Origin: Bacteroidales bacterium
Lineage (GTDB): Bacteria; Bacteroidota; Bacteroidia; Bacteroidales; VadinHA17
Assembly: GCA_027451265.1 (NCBI GenBank)
Contig: DAIDJT010000041.1
Span: 1-6,144 of the forward strand
Direction of reading: 5' to 3'
Length of the DNA stretch: 6,144 nt
Made by a program: the position numbers and the translations under genes. The notes below the pieces were generated by a model. The model was not told the origin of the DNA and made no database searches. It saw only the letters and a list, made by a program, of their open reading frames with translations. Below, piece after piece: positions 1 through 6,144 of the stretch (position 1 is the first letter of the stretch; every line of letters begins with the position of its first letter).

Positions 1-1298
1 CCCGTGTCAATAACGAAATAGATGACAGAATAACGGTTCTCGGTGCGCGAGATCCTGTAACCGTATCTTATTTCACCCTGATCAGTGAATTTGATTGCAT
101 TGCTTATAAGATTGCTGAAGATCTGGCTCAGACGCAGTTCATCAATATACTGATAAACAGCAGTTTTCGTCTTGTCGACAACAGGTATAAGCCTGAGGTC
201 CTTTTTGCCGGCCGCTTCCAGCTCGTGGTTGAATGATGAGACCATCGATTTGACAAAGGCGCTCATCTCCACATTTGTGTACTTGATCTCCATGCTGTTG
301 CTCTCGATCCGTGACATGTCTATCATGTCATTGATCAGCCTCAGCAGCCTCTGCGAGTTGATCTCAATAAGCTTCACCATCTCCTCTTTCTCTGTCTCGG
401 TGGTATCCATCGAAGTGAGAATATTGAGGAATCCCAGCATTGCATTGAGGGGGGTGCGTATCTCGTGACTGAAGTTGGCAAGGAATGTTGTCTTGAGCCT
501 GTCGGACTCTTCAGCCTGTCGCCGTGCTGCTATGAGATCATCCATTATCTTCTGGGTCTCGGTGATGTCCTGGCAGGTGCCGTAGCGGTAAAGCAGGCGT
601 CCGTTCTCATCATACTTGACGTTCGAGTTGACCGCAACAGCCTTCACCTTTCCGTTCGGCGTTATGATCCTGTAAGTCAGCGAGTATGATTCCTTCTTTT
701 TTTCAAGGGCATCCTCGAGGGCCGAAATGAGATATGACCTGTCCTCGGGATGGGTATAGGAAATATTGTCCTGGTAGGAGATTGAGAGGCGTGATGGTTC
801 GTCGTTAAAGATCCTGGATATTTCTTCCGATCCGATGTACCTGTTTGTTTCGGGACGGTACTCCCACCATCCGAACCGACCTATCCGCTGTGCCTCCCTG
901 AGGTGTTCCTCGTTCAGCTCAAGAGCCCGGCGTATGCGGTACTCCTCGGTCACATCGCTTATCAGGCTGACACGGAATTTTTCAAGGTAGCTTGTCTGAA
1001 CCTTAATTGTAATGATCTTTCCATCCTTGCATCTGGCAGGCCTGACAAGAGGCTCCCCGGTGGTTCCTTCCTGAAGCACCGGCTCTTCAGTGGTCGCAGT
1101 TGAGAGATCAAGCGGAGTCATTTTCTGCAACTCATCTTCGGTGTATCCGAAGAGATCGGAGGCAGCCCTGTTTGCCTTGATAAACCTGTTGGAAGCGTTA
1201 TCAATAAGCATAATGGCATATCCTGCCTTGTCAAAAACCTGCCTGTACCTGTTGAAGGCACTACGGGCGAGGATACGCTTAAAGTAACTCCCGGACAA
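1..1298 (-). CDS. PAS-PAS sensor histidine kinase, 5' part (3' end outside window)
   Basis: The frame stays open from codon 1298 to the left window edge, giving 432 whole codons of a cytosolic two-component sensor kinase. Residues about 15-120 form a first PAS domain, with RYRQVFDKAGYAIMLID and later DLFGYTEDEL. Residues about 135-255 form a second PAS domain of the PAS_3 type, with GWWEYRPE and YTHPEDR. A short linker leads to a HisKA dimerisation domain whose H-box FLANFSHEIRTPLN holds the likely phosphorylated His278 (codon 467-465). The ATPase N-box SNLISNAIKF lies near residues 395-404 (codons about 116-87), and the window ends in DTG, the start of the G1 box. The rest of the ATPase domain, and any receiver domain, lie outside. 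No signal peptide or membrane helix is visible, so the signal is probably intracellular. The start is uncertain: no ATG occurs before the first PAS core. TTG at 1298 follows AGGTGA by 8 nt; GTG at 1310 is the alternative. The gene lies 73 bp downstream of pbpC on the same strand. The family call is firm; the ligand and partner regulator are unknown. Confidence 0.93.
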   Translation of the reverse strand, partial: MSGSYFKRILARSAFNRYRQVFDKAGYAIMLIDNASNRFIKANRAASDLFGYTEDELQKMTPLDLSTATTEEPVLQEGTTGEPLVRPARCKDGKIITIKVQTSYLEKFRVSLISDVTEEYRIRRALELNEEHLREAQRIGRFGWWEYRPETNRYIGSEEISRIFNDEPSRLSISYQDNISYTHPEDRSYLISALEDALEKKKESYSLTYRIITPNGKVKAVAVNSNVKYDENGRLLYRYGTCQDITETQKIMDDLIAARRQAEESDRLKTTFLANFSHEIRTPLNAMLGFLNILTSMDTTETEKEEMVKLIEINSQRLLRLINDMIDMSRIESNSMEIKYTNVEMSAFVKSMVSSFNHELEAAGKKDLRLIPVVDKTKTAVYQYIDELRLSQIFSNLISNAIKFTDQGEIRYGYRISRTENRYSVIYFVIDT

Positions 1299-1306
1299 AA
1301 GAGTTG

Positions 1307-1312
1307 TCACCT
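1307..1312 (-). promoter_or_regulatory. Ribosome binding site supporting a TTG start for the kinase
   Basis: On the minus strand AGGTGA (within AAAAAGGTGA) matches the anti-Shine-Dalgarno sequence and sits 8 nt before TTG at 1298. The competing GTG at 1310 overlaps this motif and has no spaced Shine-Dalgarno sequence of its own. This is why TTG is preferred, although Bacteroidota often initiate without a clear Shine-Dalgarno. Confidence 0.5.
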
Positions 1313-1342
1313 TTTTATATAACTGGATTGGTTTGCGCTGGT

Positions 1343-1365
1343 AAAAATAATCCTTTTTCCGGATT
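1343..1365 (-). terminator. Weak intrinsic-terminator-like hairpin after pbpC
   Basis: Reading the minus strand, AATCC (1365-1361) pairs with GGATT (1353-1349) across a 7-nt loop, followed by A and a run of five T. It lies 7 nt past the pbpC stop codon. The stem is only 5 bp with two G-C pairs, so it would terminate poorly at best and read-through into the kinase gene is plausible. No convincing promoter (Bacteroidota TAnnTTTG or sigma-70 type) could be found in the remaining gap before the kinase start. Confidence 0.3.
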
Positions 1366-1371
1366 TGCCCG

Positions 1372-3810
1372 TCACAATGTTCCGATGCAATAAAACTTGC
1401 GTGAAACAGTCATTCCCTCATTATCCACGGCGGTAATCAGATGTTCACCCTCGCCAACCCTGATCTCTGTCTGGTGGATATGCCTGGTCATTCCGATATA
1501 CTGATTATCAAGATGCCAATACACTGTTGCATCACGTCTGCGGTGGGCAATCTCAGGAAGCATCGACATAAGCTGGCCCTGCAGGCTGCGGGGGATGAAG
1601 ATACGTGCATCGCGGGGAGGATAGATGAATTCCATTGTGGAAACCTTCCGGTCATCGGAACATCCCTGGCGGAAGGGAGGAAGGGTACGGTATGACGGGT
1701 TGCGCATGCGATAGTAGTATTCCATGGCAGGGGGAAGGACGAACCAGGAACGGGCCATTATTTCTCCGGGGGTGGCACATGAGCTGTTGACCCTGAAGGT
1801 TTCGGAGGTGTCAAGGCTGACGATGGTATGCCAGGGGCAGACATCGCTTCGAAGACCCGCCTCAGGAACCCACTCTTCCCTTTTTTCAGTGCAATCGGGA
1901 CCGGCCCTGTATCCGCTGGCGGCGCACACTTCGACGAGGGTCATTCCCTCTTCGGGCCTTGCAAACCATGACTCTGCTGCAGGAAGGAGCCTGATTATGT
2001 CGAAAAGAAGCGGTGCAGCGGAGGAAATGCCTGACAGCCCCGGCCGGCCCTCTCCGTCAGCATTGCCCGCCCATACCGCCACGACGTATTCCGGTGTGGT
2101 GCCAATGGCCCACGCATCGCGGAAGCCGAAGCTGGTGCCGGTTTTCCATGCCACCTCCGGCGCTCCGCCGAAATACTGCCAGCCAGTCTCCGTCTCTGGC
2201 CTGTTGACCCTGCGGAGAGCCTCATATGTCAGCCAGATGGAAGCGGGAGAGAGAGGGGAATTGGCGAGTTGCGAATGGAGAGTTGCGATTTGCGATTTGC
2301 GATTTGCGATTTGCGATTGGTGATTTGCGATTGCCGAATCAGGATTTGCGAATTGCGAATTGCGACTGTGTCCGCCGACTGGCGGATTTTCGATTTCCGG
2401 GATGGAATTGCCGGTTTGCGTTCCGGGATTCGTGGTCAGGACCCGTGCCATCGATGCATATGCATCTGCCAGCTCCCACAGGGTGGCCTCGCCGCCGCCG
2501 AGGATAAGGGAGAGGCCGTAGTGGGAGGCGGGTTTGGTGAAGGTGGTGAAGCCCATGCTCCGTAGAAGAACGAGGAACCGTTCCTCCTCGTACATCTGGA
2601 GCATGCGGACAGCGGGTATGTTGAGCGAGCGGGCCAGCGCGTCACCGGCAGGCACGGCACCGCTGTATGAGAAATCGGCATTCTCAGGGCGGAAACCCTG
2701 GAAGCGGGTGGGTATGTCGGGCACGAGTGCGTTGGGGAGGAGTATTCCGGAAGAGAGCAGCCCCGCATAGAGGAACGGCTTCATGATGCTGCCAGTGCTG
2801 CGGGGCGCGGTGATCATATCCACATCGCGGCCGTGCCTGCCGGTGGTGTCTGGGAGGGTGCTGTTACCCACCCAGGCAACGGCGTTGCCGGTGGCTACCT
2901 CAACCACCACGGCGGCGGCGTTGAAGATACCGTTTCCCTCAAGGGCAGAAACATGCCTGTTGACCAGTTCAGAAACCTCGCGCTGCAGGAACGGATCAAC
3001 AGAGGTTCGTTTCCTGATACCGGGATCCACGAGCCAGAGTCTCCCAGTGAGATGAGGCGCCAGCGAGGGCATCGGCAGAGGTGCGCCCGGCAGGGGTTCA
3101 CCCATGGCCAGCTCGCAGGTCAGGCTGTCTATATGGCCTCTCTCCACCAACGACATAAGCAGCCTGTCACGCTTCTGTTTCAGCTGTTCTGAGTTACGTC
3201 CCGGATAGATGAGTGCCGGGGCGTTGGGCAGTACTGCAAGGGTGGCAGCCTCGGCCCAGGTCATGTCGGCTGTACCGCGACCGGTATACCTCCAGGCGGC
3301 AGCCTCGATACCGACGGTGTTTCCGCCGAAGGGTGCATTTGTTGCATACATTTTCAGTATGGCGCGCTTGGAGCGGAAGAGCTCCAGCTTCAGTGCAGAG
3401 AGCATCTCAATTATCTTGCCGCCATATGTGCGGTCAGGGTTTCCGCGCGCCATCCTTGCAACCTGCATGGTGATTGTACTGCCGCCGCTGACTATCTCGC
3501 CCGCCCTTATATTGCCGATCAGCGCCCTGACCACGGCAACAGGATTGACCCCCGGGTGCCAGCGGAACCAGCGATCCTCGTAGTTGATGAGGCATGTGAC
3601 ATATTTGTCAGGGAGGCTGTCTGGCGGAGGGAAACGCCACTGTCCGTCGGCCGCCACCCGGGCGCCAAGGAGTGAACCGTCAGCCGCTTCCGCCACAGTA
3701 GACAGAGGCGCATGGAAAGCCGGCATCGGCGCCACCAGGATGGCAAGCAGGAGGACGGCGAGGCCGAAGATAATTATGGTTAATGGTTTTCTGCCAAAAA
3801 ATGGTTTCAT
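1372..3810 (-). CDS. pbpC: Penicillin-binding protein 1C (bifunctional GT51 transglycosylase/transpeptidase)
   Basis: A complete 812-residue class A PBP that polymerises lipid II and cross-links peptidoglycan at the outer face of the inner membrane. A short cytosolic tail precedes one membrane anchor at residues about 11-28. The GT51 domain shows EDRWFRWHPGVN (catalytic Glu78), GGSTITMQ (109-116), GGKIIE (130-135) and YATNAPFGGN (155-164). The transpeptidase domain shows STGSIMKP (nucleophile Ser341, Lys344), SLN (395-397) and KTGTS (556-560). A linker with five cysteines (629, 640, 658, 678, 717) leads to a C-terminal domain at about 725-812 that fits the BiPBP_C family typical of PBP1C. The ATG at 3810 is the only plausible start, because the frame is closed by TAG at 3822-3820; its ribosome site is weak (GGGA). 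The protein is some 40 residues longer than E. coli PBP1C (about 770), which fits the repeat-encoded segment at residues about 471-518 between SLN and KTG. It lies downstream of the A2M gene on the same strand, the usual bacterial pairing. Confidence 0.96.
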   Translation of the reverse strand: MKPFFGRKPLTIIIFGLAVLLLAILVAPMPAFHAPLSTVAEAADGSLLGARVAADGQWRFPPPDSLPDKYVTCLINYEDRWFRWHPGVNPVAVVRALIGNIRAGEIVSGGSTITMQVARMARGNPDRTYGGKIIEMLSALKLELFRSKRAILKMYATNAPFGGNTVGIEAAAWRYTGRGTADMTWAEAATLAVLPNAPALIYPGRNSEQLKQKRDRLLMSLVERGHIDSLTCELAMGEPLPGAPLPMPSLAPHLTGRLWLVDPGIRKRTSVDPFLQREVSELVNRHVSALEGNGIFNAAAVVVEVATGNAVAWVGNSTLPDTTGRHGRDVDMITAPRSTGSIMKPFLYAGLLSSGILLPNALVPDIPTRFQGFRPENADFSYSGAVPAGDALARSLNIPAVRMLQMYEEERFLVLLRSMGFTTFTKPASHYGLSLILGGGEATLWELADAYASMARVLTTNPGTQTGNSIPEIENPPVGGHSRNSQFANPDSAIANHQSQIANRKSQIATLHSQLANSPLSPASIWLTYEALRRVNRPETETGWQYFGGAPEVAWKTGTSFGFRDAWAIGTTPEYVVAVWAGNADGEGRPGLSGISSAAPLLFDIIRLLPAAESWFARPEEGMTLVEVCAASGYRAGPDCTEKREEWVPEAGLRSDVCPWHTIVSLDTSETFRVNSSCATPGEIMARSWFVLPPAMEYYYRMRNPSYRTLPPFRQGCSDDRKVSTMEFIYPPRDARIFIPRSLQGQLMSMLPEIAHRRRDATVYWHLDNQYIGMTRHIHQTEIRVGEGEHLITAVDNEGMTVSRKFYCIGTL
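2258..2398 (+). repeat. Heptanucleotide tandem array (GATTTGC/GAATTGC) inside pbpC
   Basis: On the plus strand 15 consecutive 7-bp units run in strict phase from 2266 to 2370. GATTTGC is exact at 2287, 2294, 2301, 2308, 2322 and 2343; GAATTGC is exact at 2350 and 2357; the others are degenerate. A unit GAATTGG at 2258 lies one base out of phase on the left. Decayed in-phase units GATTTTC (2385) and GATTTCC (2392) lie on the right. Read on the coding (minus) strand, three units equal seven codons, giving heptapeptides with Ser at residues 485, 492, 499, 506 and 513 and a consensus SQIAN core. The unit contains no stop codon in any of six frames. Its orientation is opposite to the intergenic array at 3852-4007. 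Confidence 0.95.
2371..2386. repeat. Short perfect hairpin at the edge of the pbpC array
   Basis: TCCGCC (2371-2376) and GGCGGA (2381-2386) form a perfect 6-bp inverted repeat around the loop GACT. It separates the well-kept heptamers (to 2370) from the decayed ones (2385 onward) and is translated in pbpC as part of the PPVGG stretch (residues 476-480). It could be the end of an inserted repeat element or simple chance in G+C-rich coding sequence. Confidence 0.5.
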
Positions 3811-3851
3811 GTCCCGGTTCTACAATACTGCATGGCTTGCGGCCGAAATTC

Positions 3852-4007
3852 TCACCTCTCACTTCTCACCCCGCACCTTGCAATTCGCAATTCTCAATTC
3901 GCAGATCGCGATTCGCACCTCGCAACTCTTTATGGCCTCCAGCCAATAGTCGCAATTCTCAACTCGCACCTCGCAATTCGCAATTCGCAATTCTCAACTC
4001 CTACTTC
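3852..4007 (-). repeat. Heptanucleotide tandem array (GAATTGC) in the A2M-pbpC gap
   Basis: This array fills most of the 190-bp gap between the A2M stop and the pbpC start. On the plus strand the unit is GCAATTC (minus strand GAATTGC), exact at 3880, 3887, 3952, 3973, 3980 and 3987, with variants such as GCACCTC, TCAACTC and TCACTTC. A left block (3852-3928, 11 units) and a right block (3952-4007, 8 units) are separated by 23 non-repeat bases, which shift the phase by two. The right end reaches the A2M stop codon: the in-phase unit at 4001-4007 reads GAAGTAG on the coding strand and contains the TAG. Positions 3971-3990 are an exact 20-bp inverted copy of 2346-2365 in pbpC. No promoter or terminator could be made out in the gap, including the remaining 41 bp (3811-3851) before pbpC. 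Confidence 0.93.
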
Positions 4008-6144
4008 CTGACTTCCACCGCAAACCCCGGCCGCCGGGCGGTGTACGACTCATCATAGAGCGCCTCGCAGACCACCGCAGGCATGCTGTAACTGCCACGG
4101 TACGCAGCCGTCAGAATGATGAAGAACTTCTTCGTCTCACCTGACCGCAAACTGAAATAGGTGTAAACCCTGTCATCACGGAAGTCGCGGTAATCATATG
4201 CACCTTCCTTCAGCTGCAGCCCGGCCTCAAAGAGACGTGTGTTCTGTATCTCCCATCCCGACGGCACCATCTGAGTCAGTGCAAGGTTATACACCTGCCG
4301 GAATGTTGTATTCGTAACGTCTACAGCCATTATGAAACTTGTACCCTGTGCCAGCGAGCTGACATCAACAGGCTCCGACTCCATATTGAAATAACTGACC
4401 TTCATTGCGAGGTTATTTTCCTTCACTGTCATGTCGGTCACAGAAGGCACGCCTTCCTCGGTGACTGTGACAAACAACGGGTTGTCGCTCTCGTTCTCAA
4501 CCACCAGCCTGTTGCTGGCAGCAGGAATGAAGTTTTTCATTATGGCACCACCGTCAGTACTGAGCTTTTCACGGTTGCCGTTAAATTCAAGTGTCGCCTT
4601 CAGAGCTTTCGAGGCATCGTTCTTCATCTTCTTCGCATAGTTCATGTACGCAAAGAGCCCCCAGGCCGTAGTATGCGTGCTGTACCAGCTGTCACGGCTC
4701 ATTGCCGTGGCCACCTCCTTCAGCAACGCCAGCGCCTCTCCCGTATTGCCCATCTGGGTGAGGGTATACAGTATGATCGACTGGTCCCGAAGCGAGCTGC
4801 CGTAGTAGTAATAAACATAGTCGTCTTCAGTCTTCAGGTTCCGCACGTCAATCAGCGTCTGCGCCACCTCGGTGCGGCCCGTCGTGGCATAGGCAGCCGC
4901 CAGGAACCACTTCGCCAGTGCCGGCAGATCTGTTATCTCGCGCATACGGTTCATTGCGCCCTTGTCGGGCGAACCGGCCAGGGCCAGGGTAAAGATCCTG
5001 TATGCCTGGTCATTTGCAGTATAGCGATACTGCGGCTGGTATCTCCATGCCGAGGCCTGCTTCCTCTGGTACGAGGTCCATTTCTGGATGAACCCTGACG
5101 GGATGGCATAACCGGCTTTCTGCGCCTCAACAACGAAGTGTCCCACGTATGATGTTACCCAGTCATCAGGATAGGTGCCCCCGGGCCAGAGTGTCACTGC
5201 GCCCGAAGCCATCTGTCTTGTGGATAGGGAACGCAGCGCCTCCTGCACGTTGTTACGGACCAGGGCAGGATCCTGAAGCCCTGAGCCGAGCAGGTCAGCC
5301 AGATACACCTGCGGGAATGCTGCGGAAGTGATCTGTTCGGAGCAACCGTGCGGGAAGGCTGTAAGATACTTCAGGCGTTTACTCAGATTCACCGAGGGCA
5401 GCGTAAATATCTCAACTGACACCGCGGATGTTCCTTCAAGGCCAAACGGTGAAAAGCTCTTTTCAAACTTCTGCCCTTTGGGAACTGCCTTTGTCTCGGC
5501 CCTCCTGTCGGGCGGATTGGGTGAGCGCACCGGCACTGTAAGACTGTATGATGCCTTCTCGCCGCTTCCCTCGGCGTTGACGCTTATTTTTGCCGTTCCC
5601 GTCCGGGGTGCAGTGCTGAACATCAGCTCAAGGTCCTTGTCGCCCGGTTCGCTGAAGCGTACTGCTCCTGCAGATTCCGTGAAGCTGATCATATCGTTCG
5701 CCGTGGCGGAAACGGCAACGTCAGATATCTTCTTCTCCTGGGCAAACACAGTCACCGGCAACGCCACCCTGTCACCAGGTGAGAGCACCCTCGGTGCAGT
5801 TGCCAGTATCATCAGCGGATCAGCTACAGTAACGGTTTTCTCGGCTGCGCCGAAGCTGTTGGCTTTCCCGGCAGCGGTGATCATCACTCTTACCGATCCG
5901 GTATACTGCGGGAGCCTGATCTTGTGCGATGCAGTCTTCCCCGGGGCGAGGGTGAACGGGCCGATGAACCTCACGACAGGTTCGAAGCGCCGTTCCCTGT
6001 TCTTGCTCTGGTCTATTGCTGCCTCACTTCCTCCTATCGCGAATCCGCGCCCCAGTTTACCTCCGAAAGCGCCAAATACAATGTCATACAGATCCCAGGT
6101 CTTCACTCCCAGTGCATGCTTGACGAAGAACCACTTCCACGGGT
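4001..6144 (-). CDS. Bacterial alpha-2-macroglobulin family protein, C-terminal part (5' end outside window)
   Basis: The frame is open from the right window edge to TAG at 4003-4001, giving 714 visible codons. GTG at 6106 is an internal valine rather than the start, since in-frame sequence (PWKWFFVKHALG) continues upstream. Bacterial A2M proteins are periplasmic, often lipid-anchored, protease traps. Visible residues about 1-125 match the A2M core domain (FIGPFTLAPG, then VADPLMILATAPRVLSPGD). Macroglobulin-like beta domains follow. The thioester motif HGCSEQ lies at visible residues 265-270 (Cys codon 5344-5342, Gln codon 5335-5333), so the reactive Cys-Gln thioester is preserved. An alpha-helical thioester domain follows, with TLWPGG and VTSYVGHFVVEA. 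The C-terminal part fits the bacterial bMG10-type end: VPSGWEIQN, YDYRDFRDDRVYTYFSL, EALYDESYTARRPG. The N-terminal signal, early MG domains and bait region are not visible. It precedes pbpC by 190 bp on the same strand, the classic A2M-PBP1C pair. E. coli YfhM is the nearest well-known relative by layout. Confidence 0.95.
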   Translation of the reverse strand, partial: PWKWFFVKHALGVKTWDLYDIVFGAFGGKLGRGFAIGGSEAAIDQSKNRERRFEPVVRFIGPFTLAPGKTASHKIRLPQYTGSVRVMITAAGKANSFGAAEKTVTVADPLMILATAPRVLSPGDRVALPVTVFAQEKKISDVAVSATANDMISFTESAGAVRFSEPGDKDLELMFSTAPRTGTAKISVNAEGSGEKASYSLTVPVRSPNPPDRRAETKAVPKGQKFEKSFSPFGLEGTSAVSVEIFTLPSVNLSKRLKYLTAFPHGCSEQITSAAFPQVYLADLLGSGLQDPALVRNNVQEALRSLSTRQMASGAVTLWPGGTYPDDWVTSYVGHFVVEAQKAGYAIPSGFIQKWTSYQRKQASAWRYQPQYRYTANDQAYRIFTLALAGSPDKGAMNRMREITDLPALAKWFLAAAYATTGRTEVAQTLIDVRNLKTEDDYVYYYYGSSLRDQSIILYTLTQMGNTGEALALLKEVATAMSRDSWYSTHTTAWGLFAYMNYAKKMKNDASKALKATLEFNGNREKLSTDGGAIMKNFIPAASNRLVVENESDNPLFVTVTEEGVPSVTDMTVKENNLAMKVSYFNMESEPVDVSSLAQGTSFIMAVDVTNTTFRQVYNLALTQMVPSGWEIQNTRLFEAGLQLKEGAYDYRDFRDDRVYTYFSLRSGETKKFFIILTAAYRGSYSMPAVVCEALYDESYTARRPGFAVEVRK

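Noticed and set aside
172..1287. Plus-strand open frames opposite the kinase
   Set aside because: They are antisense to the PAS and HisKA coding sequence, whose minus-strand frame has clear conserved motifs throughout.
1314..1322. TTATATAAA on the minus strand as a -10 promoter element for the kinase
   Set aside because: Transcription from it would start at or beyond the ribosome site, leaving no leader, and no matching -35 or Bacteroidota -33 element was seen.
2453..2466. Perfect 14-bp palindrome GATGCATATGCATC as a possible operator
   Set aside because: It lies deep in the pbpC coding sequence, in a conserved stretch (ADAYASMARVL), and is explained by alternating GCA/TAT/GAT codons. No partner site or promoter is nearby.
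2226..2565. Plus-strand open frames with RFAICDLRFAICD-type translations
   Set aside because: These are the pbpC heptamer array read on the antisense strand. The unit has no stop in any frame, so such frames arise without coding function.
2258..4007. CRISPR array
   Set aside because: The repeats are contiguous 7-bp units with no unique spacers, no 24-40 bp repeats and no cas genes.
3584..4058. Plus-strand open frames across the pbpC start and the intergenic array
   Set aside because: Their translations are repeat-derived (NSQFAIL-like) or antisense to pbpC. They lack ribosome sites and recognisable domains.
4673..5098. 141-codon plus-strand open frame
   Set aside because: It is antisense to the A2M thioester domain, and its translation shows no family features.
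6104..6106. GTG as the start of the A2M gene
   Set aside because: The frame remains open to the window edge with plausible A2M sequence, and the known family is far longer at the N-terminus, so this is an internal valine codon.

Overview
The window holds three protein genes, all on the minus strand, in the transcription order alpha-2-macroglobulin-like protein (3' part, 6144 to 4001), penicillin-binding protein 1C (complete, 3810 to 1372) and a PAS-domain sensor histidine kinase (5' part, 1298 to 1). Nothing on the plus strand looks like a real gene. There are no tRNA or rRNA genes, insertion sequences or CRISPR arrays.

The organism is a Gram-negative bacterium, most probably a member of the Bacteroidota, perhaps an uncultivated Bacteroidales-like lineage. 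This is inferred from weak Shine-Dalgarno sequences, a soluble PAS-PAS-HisKA kinase, the A2M/PBP1C pair, and 7-bp tandem arrays of a GAATTGC/GATTTGC type that I associate with Bacteroidota genomes. It is not proven by a marker gene.

The A2M protein and PBP1C are a well-known bacterial pair. The periplasmic thioester macroglobulin is thought to trap foreign proteases that enter through a breached envelope, and the class A PBP is thought to help repair the peptidoglycan. The catalytic motifs visible here are intact in both: CSEQ thioester in A2M; GT51 motifs and SxxK/SxN/KTG in PBP1C. The kinase follows 73 bp after PBP1C, behind a weak terminator-like hairpin, so it may or may not belong to the same operon.

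The striking feature is a pair of heptanucleotide tandem arrays. One (about 2258-2398) lies inside the pbpC reading frame, between the SxN and KTG motifs, and is translated as five exact-period heptapeptides. The other (about 3852-4007) fills most of the A2M-pbpC intergenic gap and begins at the A2M stop codon. The two arrays are in opposite orientation and share an exact 20-bp inverted repeat. Because the unit is 7 bp, gain or loss of one or two units in the pbpC array would shift the frame into TGA codons at 2231-2229 or 2224-2222, before the KTG box. This makes pbpC a candidate contingency (phase-variable) locus. That is a hypothesis; a passive repeat insertion tolerated in a surface loop is the simpler explanation.
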